DNA of 64,000 nucleotides. Source: Punica granatum (lineage: Eukaryota > Streptophyta > Magnoliopsida > Myrtales > Lythraceae). Below are positions 12,296-24,745 of this stretch, one piece after another. Position numbers and translations under genes: made by a program. A model generated the notes under the pieces. It searched no databases and was not told the DNA's origin. It saw nothing but the letters and a program-made list of their open reading frames with translations. Each line of letters begins with the position of its first letter. Within the stretch, counting starts at the first letter, position 1. Location of the stretch: the NCBI RefSeq assembly GCF_007655135.1, contig NC_045131.1, forward strand, positions 24,660,001-24,724,000, given 5' to 3'.

Positions 12296-12325
12296 AAAAG
12301 AAAAGAAAAGAAAAGAAAAGAAAAG
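12296..12325 (+). repeat. (AAAAG)n microsatellite in the gypsy leader
   Basis: About six tandem AAAAG units lie in the untranslated leader between the primer site and gag, followed by more A/G-rich sequence to about 12415. Confidence 0.85.
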
Positions 12326-12921
12326 CGAATTCCAGCTTTAAAAGAAAAGAGAGAAAAAAAATTCGGCCAAAAAAAAATTAGAGTTGAAAAAAAAAAGATA
12401 AAAGGAAAAGAAAGAAGTCGTCGGTGTCAATTTGATCCGAATTCTTTGCATCAGATCATTCTAAAGTTGTTATTTACCTTTGTTGTTGATCCACATTGAT
12501 TTTGCTTCCATAACTACCTAATACCCGATCTTCCATATTCCCTTCCCTATATCATCCTCCATATATTTCCATTCATATAGTACTCTGATATATTCCTTTC
12601 TTCATTCCTAAAATCTTTCCTTTCTTAACTTTCCTTTGACCATTTATTTCCCTGTTAGTTTGTGTCCAAATTAGGGCCAATATATTAATTGCTGTTTTGA
12701 ATTATTACGAGCTAGTTGCCTTTGATTTGTAAGCTGCTGAGTTCGTTAAAGAACTTGGGAAGGAAATTCGAGTGGAAAGAGGCAAGAGTGGTGAGCGTAT
12801 CAGAGGGAAAAAACCATTGAACTGAGCGAAATACGAGTGTTGAGTGACGATAATTTGAGGGCAAATACGTGAGCGAGTGGTTGTGAGGTCCTAACACCAA
12901 TTTTCTTTTCGTAGTGCAAAC

Positions 12922-15900
12922 ATGAGTTTCGTAGGAAAAGGCAATGAATCTACAACCGGGGATGGAAGTAATGCCGGCCAGCAAGATGTTGCTTTTACTT
13001 TGAAAGCCATGCAGCAACAATTCGAGAGATTATAAGTTGTTTTTGGAGATATCCGTGATAGAATGAACCGGCAAGATCAACGAATTGATCAAATGCAGAG
13101 GGAGCAACCCAGGCAGCATGTGCAAGTTCCCAATGCAAGGAGATTAATCCGTCAGCCGCCGAATCCTCACGATGAAGAAGATGAAGATTATGAGGAAGAT
13201 GATGACATTGCATCCGTGGGAAGTGTGAGGAGTGCCAGAAGAGTTAGGAATGAGGGGCGAAGACATGGTAGGTGAGATCAAGCAATTAGAGATGGAGTAG
13301 ATAGGAATATTGGGAGTATTAAAATGACGATACCACCTTTTCAAGGGAAGAATGACCTTGATGCTTTTATCGAATGGGAGAGGAAGGTGGAGCTTCTATT
13401 TGATTGCCATAATTACTCGGAAGAGAAGAAAGTGAAGCTTACAGCGGTGGAATTCACTGATTATGCCATCGTTTGGTGGGACAAATTGGTTAAGGAAAGA
13501 AGAAAGAACCATGAAAGACCTATTGAGACCTGGGAGGAGATGAAGACTGTCATGCGGAGGCGATTTGTTCCCTCGTATTAATATCTGGACTTGCATTTAA
13601 AATTGCAAAGTCTAAGGCAGGGGACGAGGAGCGTGGAAGACTACTACAATGAGATGGAGATAGCTTTGATTCGGACAAACATTGAAGAAGATGAGGAGGC
13701 AACTATGGCCAGGTTTTTATGTGGTTTGAACTGAGAAATTGCTAATGTGGTGGAGTTGCAACATTATGTAGAGATAGAAGAGATGGTTAGCATGGCCATG
13801 AAAGTAGAACGACAACTCAAGAGAGGGAGACCATCAAGGCAAGAGGGTGGTTCGAATTCGGGGTCTTCATCAAATTGGAAGTCGAAATGAGGTGCCAGCT
13901 CAAGGCTAGTAGTGAAACCCAAATCGAATGTTGAAAGGAGCATGAGCAAGAGCCAAGGGGACAACAAGGAGAGAGGTAACTCTACATCCCAACCTCAAAA
14001 GAATAGGGATATCAAATGTTTTCAGTGTTTGGGTTCTTGGCATATTGCATCTCAATGTCCAAATAAAAAGGCAACGATCATGCTAGATAGTGGGGAAATT
14101 GAAACTGAAGAAGAGGAAAGTGATTCAATGCCAACACATGATGATTATAGTGATTATGAATATGCTACTGAGGGGAATGCCTTAGTAATCATGCGAGCAC
14201 TTAATGCACAAATTAAGGAAGAAGAAAGAGTTGATGTGCAAAGGGAGAATATATTCCATACTAGATGCCACGTAAAGGATCGGGTATGTAGTTTGATCAT
14301 TGACGGGGGTAGCTGTGTGAATGTGGCTAGTAAGTTACTTGTTGACAAGTTGGGATTGAGTACATTGAAGCATTCTAGGCCATATAAGCTGCAATGGTTG
14401 AATGAAAGTGGAGAAATGAAGGTGAACAAGCAAGTTCTGGTTTCCTTTACAATTGGGAGATACAAGGATGAAGTTCTTTGTGATGTAGTGCTCATGCATG
14501 CTAGTCATATGTTGCTTAGGAGGCCATGGCAGTTCGATAGATAGGCAATACATGATGGGTATAAGAATCGATACTCTTTTGTCAAGGATGGTAGAAAGGT
14601 GACACTTGTTCCATTGACACCTTATCAGGTGTATGAGGATCAGCTCCAAATCAAGAGATCAATTTGTGAGAAAAGTGAGGTAGAAGCTGAGATTCAAAGA
14701 AAAAAAGAGAGCGAGCAAGTGAGAGAGGAAAATGGTAAGAATAGAGAGGAAGAATTTCGGGAGAGTGAAAAGAAAGAGAGTTCAACTACAGATGAGAGGA
14801 AAGAGCTAGTTGAGAGAAAAGAGAAAAAAAATGAGTCTCTATGCAAAAGAAGAGAGATCAAGAGTGCATTTAAAGCTAATCGCCCAATGATTTTGTTCGT
14901 TTACAATGAGGCTTATTTCTCTTACCTTAATTCTTCTTTGCCAAGTTGTGTCACCTTTCTTTTGCAGGAGTTTGAAGATGTCTTTCCCAAGGAGTTACCC
15001 AATGGTTTGCCATCAATAAGGGGAATAGAGCATCAAATCGACTTTGTGCTAGAAGCCGCGATTCCGAACCAGCCAGTTTATCGAAGTAATCCGAAGGAGA
15101 CAAAGGAACTTCAAAAGCAAGTGGACGAGCTTTTAGCTAAAGGGCATGTGCGTGAGAGCATGAGTCCTTGTGCTGTCCCGGTGTTGCTGGTGCCAAAGAA
15201 AGATGGTACTTGCCGAATGTGTGTTGATTGCCGTGCTGTAAACAAAATCACGGTAAAGTATCGACATCCCATTCCTCGATTAGATGACATGTTGGATGAA
15301 TTGCATGGTTCCACTTTATTTACAAAAATAGACTTGAAAAGCGGATACCATCAGATTAGGATGAAAAAGGGTGATGAGTGGAAAACGGCTTTTAAAACAA
15401 AAGATGGCTTGTATGAGTGGTTAGTTATGCCATTCGGATTAACTAATGCACCTAGTATTTTTATGAGGCTCATGAATCATGTTTTGCGTGCTTTTATTGG
15501 AAAATTCATGGTTGTATATTTTGATGATATCTTGGTGTAAAGCTTGAAGTATCATATCCATCATTTGCGATGCGTGCTTCAAGCATAGAGACATGAAAAA
15601 TTATATGCTAACTTGAAGAAATGTACATTTTGCATGGATCGACTTGTGTTTTTGGGATTTTTTGTTAGTTCCAAGGGTATTCAGGTTGATGAGGAAAAGG
15701 TGAAAGCAATTAAGGATTGGCCGACGCCGAATTCTGTAACCAAGGTAAGAAGTTTTCATGGTCTATCCAGTTTTTATAGGCGATTTGTGTGGGATTTTAG
15801 TACTTTAGCTGCTCCATTGACGGAAGTGGTTAAGAAAGATTTAGGTTTCAAATGGGGAGTAGAGCAAGAGTAAGCATTTAATTTGATTAAGGAAATGCTT

Positions 15901-17437
15901 TGTTATGTTCCTTTATTGGTTTTACCTGATTTTTTGAAAACTTTTGAGATTGAATGTGATGCTTCCGGGATTGGTATAGGTGCTGTTTTGATGCAGGAAA
16001 AATGACCGATTGCCTACTAGTTATAAGCTAAGTGGAGCCGCTTTGAATTATTCTACATATGACAAGGAACTCTATGCTTTGGTTCGCGCTTTGGAGACGT
16101 GGCAGCACTATTTGTGGTCGAAAGAATTTGTCATACACACGGACCACGAATCATTGAAGCATTTCAAAGGGCAAAACAAACTGAATCGAAGACATGCCAA
16201 GTGGGTCGAATTCATATAGATGTTTCCATACGTGATTCAGTACAAGTAAGGAAAGGAAAACGTGATAGCTGATGCATTATCCCAGAGGTATGTACTTATC
16301 TATACTCTAAATACTAAATTTCTTAGGTTTGAACATCTTAAAGAGTTGTACATGCAAGATTCTGACTTTGGTGCTATATATAGTGCATGTGAAAATGGTG
16401 CATTTGGTAAGTTCTATAAGCATGATGAATTCTTATTTAGGGAGAATAAGCTATGCACTCCTAATTCTTCTATGCGTGAATTTCTTGTGCTTGAGTCGCA
16501 TGGGGGAGGTCTTATGGGTCATTTCGGGGTAGTTAAGACTTTGGATATTTTGAGAGAACATTTCTTTTGGCCGCATATGAAGAGAGATGTGGAGAGAATT
16601 TGCTCTAAATGTGTTACTTGTAAGAAGGCGAAATCAATAGTCAAACCCCATTGAATGTATATGCATTTACTTGTTCCTAATGAGCCTTGGACTGATATAT
16701 CCATGATATATCCAGTACATTCTTCTACTAACTTCTCACCATTTCAGATTGTGTATGGTTTTAATCCATTAACACCTTTGAATCTAATCCATTTGCCTAT
16801 GAGTGAGATTTCTAGTCTTGACGGTAAGAAAAAGGCCGATATGGTGAAAAAGATTCATGAAGAAGCGAGGCAACATATCTTGAAGAAGAATAAACAATAT
16901 GTTGAACGTGCCAACAAGAGACGGAAGAAAGTGACTTTTGAACCAGGAGATTGGGTGTAGGTTCATATGAGGAAGGAAAGATTTCCAAACCAACGGAAAT
17001 CCAAATTGAGTCCACGAGGAATTGGACCATTCCAAGTCATAGTCAAGATAAATGATAATGTTTACAAAATAGATTTACCATGTGAGTATAATGTTAGCCC
17101 AACTTCTAATATTTATGATCTTTCTCCGATTGATGTAGGTTTCGATTCGAGGATGAATCCTTTTGAAGAGCGGGGGAATGATGAGGATCGTGGGCATGAC
17201 AATAAGGCTGATGCACACGAGCTTAGAAGTCGGACTCGTGAAGAGGGAGCTAGAGCACAAGATCTTGGAGGCTTGCATATTCCGAGTAGGCCAATCACAC
17301 GAGCGAAAGCCAAACAAATCCAACAAGCTATGGAGAGCTTGCTGATGGGCTTTTTGGGCCAAGAGGAGTCTAATTCAATTGGGTCACCAAAGGCCTTTAT
17401 TCAACTGACTTGTCATGAGATGGCGAACATAAAATAA
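12922..17437 (+). pseudogene. Decayed gypsy gag-pol polyprotein, CRM/chromovirus-like
   Basis: One frame runs from the ATG at 12922 to about 15990, then shifts by one base and continues to 17437. Gag core lies at 13324-13740, zinc knuckle CFQCLGSWHIASQC near 14015-14060 and protease IIDGGSCVN near 14295-14325. RT spans about 15060-15870 with YFDDILV at 15514-15537. RNase H (IHTDHESLK) is near 16130-16165 and the integrase HHCC zinc finger (HFGVV..CSKCVTCKK) near 16519-16630. The integrase catalytic core is missing: PNEPWTDISM runs straight into the core's C-terminal end (VHSSTNFSPF). About a dozen in-frame stops occur, many explained by CAA, CAG or CGA changed to TAA, TAG or TGA. The last frame crosses into the 3' LTR and ends there with a motif ITRAKAKQIQ. 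Confidence 0.92.
17165..17178 (+). other. Polypurine tract of the gypsy element
   Basis: GAAGAGCGGGGGAA immediately precedes the 3' LTR and is purine except for one C. It is the expected plus-strand priming site. Confidence 0.85.
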
Positions 17438-17867
17438 AAGACTTTCAACTATTCTAGATAGCCTTTATTTAGTTTCCTTTGTTATTTCTGCCTTTAGGAA
17501 ACTAAGGTTATTCCAATTGCCTAGTTTATTAGTTTCTAGTTTCTCCTAGGCTTATATAAAGGAGGCTGGGTAGCTGATCATAGGCAGACTATTCTGATAT
17601 TCTGGTGAGATTTTCTTCTTTGTTCTTCATTGAACTCCTTCGAACGAATGAGTGTGACAGCTTGTGATCGTTCGTCACAATTTGATATTATTGGCTCTTG
17701 TTTCTTCATAAATAATGGGTCAATAATTATTGTCTTGATATTGTTGGTTCTTGTTTCTCTATAAATAACGGGTCAATAATCATCTTTATCTAAATCTGTG
17801 TTTTGTGATCTATGAATTGATTCAAGTTGGTCGTTGGGTTTCACAATCTTTCGTGAGGTCCGCATCA
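17179..17867 (+). repeat. 3' LTR of the gypsy element (689 bp)
   Basis: Same length and ends as the 5' LTR. Its first 259 bp are also coding: the integrase frame stays open to the stop at 17435-17437. Confidence 0.95.
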
Positions 17868-17872
17868 ATAGG

Positions 17873-19848
17873 TGCCGAATGATCGGCAGTTGTAAGGAAT
17901 TAAAGGTGCATGGTATTGAAGTGCTAGAAAGGTAGATATTGAAGGTGCAGTAATGTAAGTGCGATGAAAGTAATATGCTAGAAAGAAAATATCAAAAAAG
18001 TGTAATGCGATTGATAATTGTGCAAAAGGGGACTACAATGAACTCAAATACACGTATATATAGGCGTGTACATGAAGCCCTAGGGAATATATCATAATCA
18101 GATACGTCTATAAAATACCATATTAAGATCTTATTCACAAGAGAAATTGACTACCTAACCTAACTAAATTGCCTAAAGATAAGATATCAAATAAAATCGG
18201 AGGAATATCCGACTTATCCGACTTCTTAAAATCAGAGATAACGCAAGAATATTACGTGCTTGCATTACAAGAAAAAATCAGCCGCCATAATTTCTCCAGC
18301 CATTGCTGCCTATGTTGATTGGAGCATGCTTCCACATATATGCTATATGCCTTACATGCACATATCTCTATGATGGGTTCACATTGTTTGCTGGGCTTAA
18401 TAGAAATGGGCTAGACCCATTAAACTTTGGACCTCCTCCTCAAGGCATGAGCCTCTCTGTAACATTCGGACTTCGATTCAACTTGACTCGCAATATGATA
18501 ATTGCAGCCTATCTCTTCTAAACCCAAACTACCATATCTCCAAAATTCGGAAAAACTATCGAAATTACAGATTACACGTCCCGATTTGGTTATCTTCACG
18601 AATTATGAGAAATTGGTGTAAACAAAACCCCCACATGTCTAGTTGCGCGAAAGTGAATTGAGTGCGACTTGACATGTGTAATTGTAAATTTACCGCTCAA
18701 GCTCATGATCAATGAAATGTTATGAGCACCTAAAAGGAAAAACAATTACTTTACGGCTAGCATAGCCGTTGTAGATGACTTGCGCATAACAAATGAGTTG
18801 CACCCAAAACTATAATTATGTCGTTTCCTGTTTCAGCTCGAATTCAACTTTAATTTCGAGCGCCTTCTGATCTAACCTGGACAAAACTCAAAACATGAAA
18901 TTATAGATCTCGTTCATAGCTCTCTGTCGCATCTTAAATCATCAAAATCCGAGCTTTCTAGAGAAAGATATGAAATTTCTCGTGAAACTGTGCGAATCTG
19001 GAAAATTGGCCGAGAATGAGTTCTATAATGGGCAGCCTTAACACAACCCGCGAGAATGAGTCTTGATCTCGATCACACCTTCTAACATGACTGTGACCCC
19101 CATGCATAAAGATTCAAATTATAGAAAAAGCCGAAAGTTTATAATGGCTTTTGCTCCTTCATCTTGTAAGAATGAAACTCTTGACGCAAAATTCTCGGCC
19201 TTCGATATTAGCCTATGATCTCCATCTTTTGACCCTGGCCATTATTGCAAGCCGAAGATCATTCACCGAAACTCTAACAATAGGCATTCCAAACATATTC
19301 ATGATTTTTTGAAGTGGATAGATATGTGATGAAAGTACCTCGAGAAGCCCCTTGAAAGCAAAAGATTCATTCCATTTAACGTTTATCGTTCTGCTTGATT
19401 GATTATGGCCTTCGAAGATTCTTCCTGTTGACGAATAAGAGCATGAATTGTCTCACATTCTCCTCGCTCATCTATACCCTTCTTCAGTGTAGCTTTGGAC
19501 TTGACCATTGGAAGCAAGGCCATAGTGGAAGGTTTGACCGTGGCTTTTTGAACACTGTTTGATTTTGCTCCTAGATGCTGCAAATCAACCGTAGAAACCT
19601 TTGGACTAGCTGCAACACTCAATTGAGTAGCCATCAATCTCTCCGCTTGACAATGCCATTGAGGACGACGTTTATTGCATTCTTGTAAGCTGTTTCGATC
19701 TTTTTGAATGGACCACCTTTTGCCATTCATATTTGGGTACCTTCATGGGTGATACAACGAGTCGATCCTTGACCGAGATGCATCGAATCATCATCAGGAA
19801 CCTCCCTAGCCATTCAACTGAGTATATCGGCCTTTCACTTGGAGTCCA
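17873..19848. repeat. Duplicated block, copy A, right part
   Basis: It matches 43614-45586 with about 13 differences in the first 400 bp by eye. Similarity stops at GGAGTC, exactly where copy B is cut by the Tat LTR at 45587. Copy A continues past this point with the rest of the LARD-like element. Confidence 0.88.
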
Positions 19849-21814
19849 AAGTCGCATTTCGACTCTAAAATGACGAATTTCTCTGTGATTTGAAACTCTG
19901 TTCAGTGATTAGCCTTTGGAGGAAACGCCATGGGAAGTTCGATTTTGCCTTCTTCGAGTGGCTAAACTCGCACCTGACTCCCCGAGCATTGCTAGAAGCA
20001 ACAAGCCCAAACTTAGAAATGCCTTTTTGAGCTATGTTGTTGACAGCTTTTAGCTTTCGAACCTCTGGAACAGAACTGAACACTCTTTTCTGCGAGCCCG
20101 AGCTAACATATTGCACGCCTTTGGACACAAGCTGAGCTAAAGACTCAACCCCCCAAATTTCACGTTTCGTAACCACAAGTTTTGAGAATCACAGCCATCA
20201 TCGCTCAACTTTCGGGGCATAGGGTTGGGCTTGCACCCCACCCCCCCGAGCTTTGCTTGAAGACACAAAATCATCTATGGAACCCAACTTTCAAGCATTA
20301 GAGTTCACATACCTCGACTTTTGAGGCATGAAATCGGTCTTAAATTTGACCCCTTAAGAGTTCAAGATCTTGTTTCTTGACTCCATAGGTGCAGGCTGAG
20401 GAAGAAACTCGACCTCCCGAGCTTTCAAGGGCCTTGAAGCATCATTAATGAGCTCAACTTTCAGCCTTTTGTCGTTGTCCTTTGAAATCGAGCTTCATAA
20501 GTGATTCTCAGCCTCAGGCTGTTTCTCCAAGGTCAAGTTCTTGTATGTGTAGCTGTTACTTTACAAAATCCACTTCGGGATCCACTTTTCTATAGGATGG
20601 GGCCGATTTGTTTGGCGTGCCTTGCTTCCCCAAGCCAGTTGTGGTAAAGTCGGCGGCTTGATCATTTCTTGTAGAACTAACTTTGCACAAGCCATACATA
20701 ATTTCTCCTCCTCATTTAACTTACGAAGAAGCCTCGTTACCTCCTCGATAGCCTATAAAGAGATGTTGTCTTTCGGCTTCCGCCTCGAGGAACTCGACCT
20801 CAAGTCAGTGGCGCCATCTAAGATAGGTGTTATGGATGGGAACGGCCCTATATCGACTTCCATGTATTTCTCTTTGCTGCTTCTGCTTGCTTTCATTGAA
20901 GAAGTGGGAGAATTTCCATCTTAAACCTTGATTTAGCCACACCAATTTTTTGATCGGCATTAGCTTGATCTTTAGGATTGGCCCGAGTTGATTGTTGCTC
21001 AAACTCTTCTCCAAGTTGATGCTCCAAAATAGTATTATTAACACCATGAGGTTTAAGTACATCAACTCCCAATAAAAGCTGAGAAAAATTCGTCGCGCTC
21101 GGCTTTTGCGGCGAAATAGGTATCGGTAGAACAATCTCGTCTTGTGTCAACGGTCTATGATCGACCGTTTCTTCTTCAAATGGATCTTTCTCACATGATG
21201 CTGCTGAAGAGACTTCCTCACTTGATTCGGCCGCTAACACCACGAGAGGCTGAGTTGACTAATTCGCCCAATCTCCAGAGTTTCAGTTATGAAATTTTTG
21301 ACTGACTTCTTCCTTCGGTGAAGACGGTGGAAATGATGGGGTTGATGATGCTCGCACCAGAGGCTGAGATGTAGACGAAGGTTGAGTTGATTTTTCTAAC
21401 TTTAGATTTGCATAATATTCCCTAGCCATTTGTTTAATTTTCTCAAGCTTCTCGTCCCACGAACATTGCTTTGCCTTCAATTGTTGCAAGTGATGTGGTT
21501 CCTCCTTAATCAAAAGCAATTTTGTCATCGATGATGAAGAACAACTTGATGGTGGCATCGAGTAGCCCACCAATGTTGGAGAACATGACGAAGGTGGTTG
21601 AATTTGAAAGTGAGGTTAAAGTTATGCTTGTTGCATCGATGGCTGAAGCTGAGCTTGCGCTGTAGGCTGAGCTTGCACTGGAGGCTGAGCTAGTGCTGGA
21701 AGCTGAGTCGACGTTGGAGGCTGAGGCTAAGGCTGAAGTGGTACTTGTGACTGACAAAGATTAGCTGACCACTGTGTATCTTGTTGTAGAGGTGGCCGAT
21801 AATTGATCACCAAT
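18625..21814 (-). pseudogene. Internal region of the LARD-like element, unrecognised broken reading frames
   Basis: Reading on the minus strand from the 5' LTR, open stretches at 21573-21283 (Ser/Pro-rich, with a charged stretch WDEKLEKIKQMAREYYANLK), 21243-20893, 20176-19865, 19857-19672 and 19730-19383 look like fragments of one gag-like protein, but none matches a family I know. The 3' part is shared with block B, where 45198-44857 stays open (GLPEVLASHIYPLQKFMNMF). Copy A is frameshifted around 19230 relative to copy B. A Glu/Ala-rich simple repeat lies near 21640-21740. No RT, integrase or zinc knuckle was seen. Confidence 0.5.
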
Positions 21815-22737
21815 CCTAAGAATGATGCAACCATGAACCCCGAAAGATGATGCAACCACAAACCCCGAAAGATTTGTTACGTGTGCATCTTAACCTCATA
21901 AAGCCAAGAGATGCCGCACCTAGCTCTGGAAACCTAAGCTCAGGTGGGAATCCGTTCCTTGTCCGGAAGCTCGAAAAGGGATAGAAGGATAGGTGCCGAA
22001 TGATCAGCCAGTGCAAGGAATTAAAGGTGCATGGATTGAAGTGCTAGAAAGGTAGATATTGAAGGTGCGGCAATATAAGTGCGATGAAAGTAAAGTGCTA
22101 GAAAGAAAAGAGAGAAAAAGTGTAATGCAATTGATAGTTGTGTCGAAGGGGGACTGCAATGAACTCGAAGACACGTATATATAGGCGTGTACATGAAACC
22201 CTTTAGAATGTATCGTAATCAGATATACCTATAAAATACGATATAAAGGTCTTATTCAAAAGAGAAATTGACTACCTAATCTTCCTAAATTGCCTAAAAA
22301 TAAGATATCAAATAAAATCGGAGGTATATCCGACTCATCCAACTTCCTAACAATGCGAGAATATTACATACTTGCTATACAAGAAAAAGTCAGTTGCCAT
22401 AATTTATCCACCCATTGTCACCTCTATTGATTGGATCCTACCTCCACATATTTGCTATATGCATTATATGCAAATATCTCTATGATGGGCTCACTTTTGT
22501 TTGTTGGGCTTAATTGAAATGGGCTGGACTAATTAAACTCTGGACCTCCTCCTCAAGGCATGGGCCTCTCTCTAAAATTCGGACTCCGATTGAACCAGGC
22601 TCGCATTATGATAATTGCAACTTGCCTCTTCCAAACCCGACCCAGCATATATGCAAAACCTGAGAAAGCTATCGAAATTACCGATTACACGTCACGACTC
22701 GGTAATCTTCACGAATTACGGAAAATTAATATAAACA

Positions 22738-24000
22738 AATTTTATTCATTTTCTATTAGATATAATTGAGCATTATTAAATATAGTGATAGAGAGAGGTA
22801 CATATATATATGTATATATACAGTGTGTCTTTTTGAATTGGAAATGCACTATGATTTAATTCTGAATTAGGAGGCACAATTAGTAGCCGTCAGTGTGAAA
22901 ACTCTTCAGTGAGTTAGATAATTTTTCTTTTTTGAACTTCTATAAGGTACTATTTTTCTTTCAAGGGAAATTAATACAAATGGTCAAATAGAAAATAAAA
23001 AATATGTCTTCGTATATTGAATGAGTGAATGGAGTCTAGGAAGATGTCCGCGTACATTGAATCGACAAAATATGAATTAACGTTTGGCGGCCATGTCCAT
23101 CATGAAAATAGAGAGAGAGGGAGAAAGGGGAAAGAGAGAGAAGAGGATCGTGATGAGGTTGGTGGCCCAAAACTAACAGTCACTACCATATGCAACTGCC
23201 ATGGGGACTTCTTGACCTGCAACTGCCCCTCAGGGAAGGTCGCCAGAGGACTCCGACACCTCCAGTGATCTCTTATGAGGACTTGTTGCTGGCAAAAGAG
23301 CCCCACTGTCAGATATGCCCCTTTCACAGTTTTTTTCTATTCGTTAAAATTAAACGATTGTAATTATTGTAAACAATAATTTTTAGACAAAAAATGTGTA
23401 TAACGGAAAAATGGGCGGTCGGACTTAAGTGACAAATGTTGAAGACTAAATGTGACTTTTCCCTTTCTTTCTATAAGTGGATAGATACGGAGAAAAAAAT
23501 TATACTATTATGTTAACTTTTTATGTTTTAAATTAGATTAATAAGGAGGATAAGGCATTATAAATATAAGAATATAATTTTTGAAAATTGTCTCTGTTGG
23601 TATTGACTTTCATTGTTATTATTACTAGGGAAATAGTCTACGCTATGCTGCGGAAAAAAATGCGGGTGGACTCGTAAGTAGTCTGTGATATCATATTATC
23701 ATGGATTTGAATCAATCCTTGCATGCATATCCGCTTAGAGGAAAAAATTAAGGGATCGATTAGAGACATTACAACAGAGATATAACACCCCAACGTAATC
23801 AATTTCGTGTTATTTCTCCTCTAATTTTATATAAATAGGAGCGGCACATAATATATTATAAGAGCAAAATGCATGTGAGTATCAAAGTGGAGTAAGCTCC
23901 ATCTTTGCATTATTTGACCTATTCTAGTTAATTGTATAGATATATATTCTAGTTAATTATATAGATAGATATTCCAGTTAATTGTATAGATAAATGAAAT
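22738..24000. other. AT-rich intergenic DNA
   Basis: There is a short TATATA tract near 22805-22820 and a GA-rich patch near 23110-23150. A 79-codon frame at 23029-23268 has no recognisable domain and is not called. Confidence 0.6.
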
Positions 24001-24429
24001 GATTAATTGTGCCATATAGCCTAACGTTTGAAGGAATTCTTAGTTTTAGCCCAAACTTTATTTTTTACCTGAGATATCCCAACGTTGACTTGTTGGTTTC
24101 ACATCTATCCCGACACTAATTTTCCGTCCAAAATTGACGGAATTGCACACGTAGCACGTTAATTTCACATTTATCCCTACAAAATTAACGTGTCACGTGT
24201 GCAATTCTGTCAATTTTGGACGGGAAATTAGTGTCGGGATAGATGTGAAACCAACACGTCAACAAATTAACGTGCCACGTGTGCAATTCCGTCAATTTTG
24301 GATGGAAAATTAGCGTCGGGATAGATGTGAAACCAACACATCAACGTTGGGATATCTAAAGTAAAAAATCAAGTTTGGGCTAGATCTAAGAATTCCTTCA
24401 AACGTTAGGCTATATGGTGCAATTATTCC
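24001..24429. mobile_element. Foldback MITE with 10-bp target duplication
   Basis: A direct repeat TAAATGAAAT (23991-24000 and 24430-24439) flanks a 429-bp element whose arms are long near-perfect inverted repeats: 24011-24045 pairs with 24380-24420, and the complementarity continues inwards. An 82-bp internal tandem duplication (24182-24263 and 24264-24345) makes one arm longer. The 9-10-bp duplication suggests Mutator-like mobilisation. No protein is encoded. Confidence 0.82.
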
Positions 24430-24604
24430 TAAATGAAATATGCTAATTTTATTACTCTTTTGAAGAATGTAAAAAGAAATCAAAAGTGCAGGACAAAAAT
24501 TTAAAACAATTAAAAGTTTGTTGGTAAAGTTAAAATGAGAAAAAAAGGACAGGTGGCGTCCTCTCCTTGAGACGGACTTGTTTTCATTATTGTTAATTAA
24601 AAAA

Positions 24605-24681
24605 AAGATAATAATAATAATAATAATAATGATAATAATAATAATAATAATAATAATGATAATAATAATTAATAATGATAA

Positions 24682-24723
<42 letters not shown>

Positions 24724-24745
24724 CATTATTATTATTATCATTAAG
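24605..24745. repeat. (ATA/TAT)n microsatellite with AAT-to-ATT inversion
   Basis: A run of about 140 bp of ATA-type triplets with scattered ATG switches to TTA triplets near 24708, so the tract is self-complementary. The isoleucine-rich reading frame across it is an artefact. Confidence 0.9.

Larger units (their letters stand above)
11500..17867 (+). mobile_element. Ty3/gypsy LTR retrotransposon, complete but decayed
   Basis: The 6368-bp element is bounded by TG and CA and by a perfect 5-bp target duplication ATAGG (11495-11499 and 17868-17872). It contains 5' LTR, primer site, gag-pol in the order gag, zinc knuckle, protease, RT, RNase H, integrase, then polypurine tract and 3' LTR. The empty target site is preserved in block B near 43606-43613. 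Premature stops, a frameshift and an integrase-core deletion make it non-autonomous now. Confidence 0.95.
11365..22737 (-). mobile_element. Non-autonomous LTR retrotransposon (LARD-like), minus orientation, split by a gypsy insertion
   Basis: The 5' LTR is about 22737-21815, starting TGTTTATATT on the minus strand. The 3' LTR starts at 18624 (TGTTTACACC), runs down to 17873 and resumes at 11499-11365. A G-rich polypurine stretch (minus-strand ATGTGGGGGTTT, about 18625-18637) precedes the 3' LTR. Both LTRs carry a TATA box on the minus strand (CCTATATATACG, near 18051-18066 and 22178-22190). The internal region (18625-21814) has no recognisable reverse transcriptase or integrase, so it would need another element's enzymes. 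The LTR 3' end and any target duplication could not be fixed. Confidence 0.65.

Noticed and set aside
23029..23268. 79-codon frame with CNCHGDFLTCNC
   Set aside because: Cysteines at first suggested a small peptide, but there is no signal peptide, no promoter and a low-complexity charged stretch; not supported.
24310..24741. Isoleucine-rich minus-strand reading frame
   Set aside because: Most of it is the ATA/TAT microsatellite and a MITE arm.
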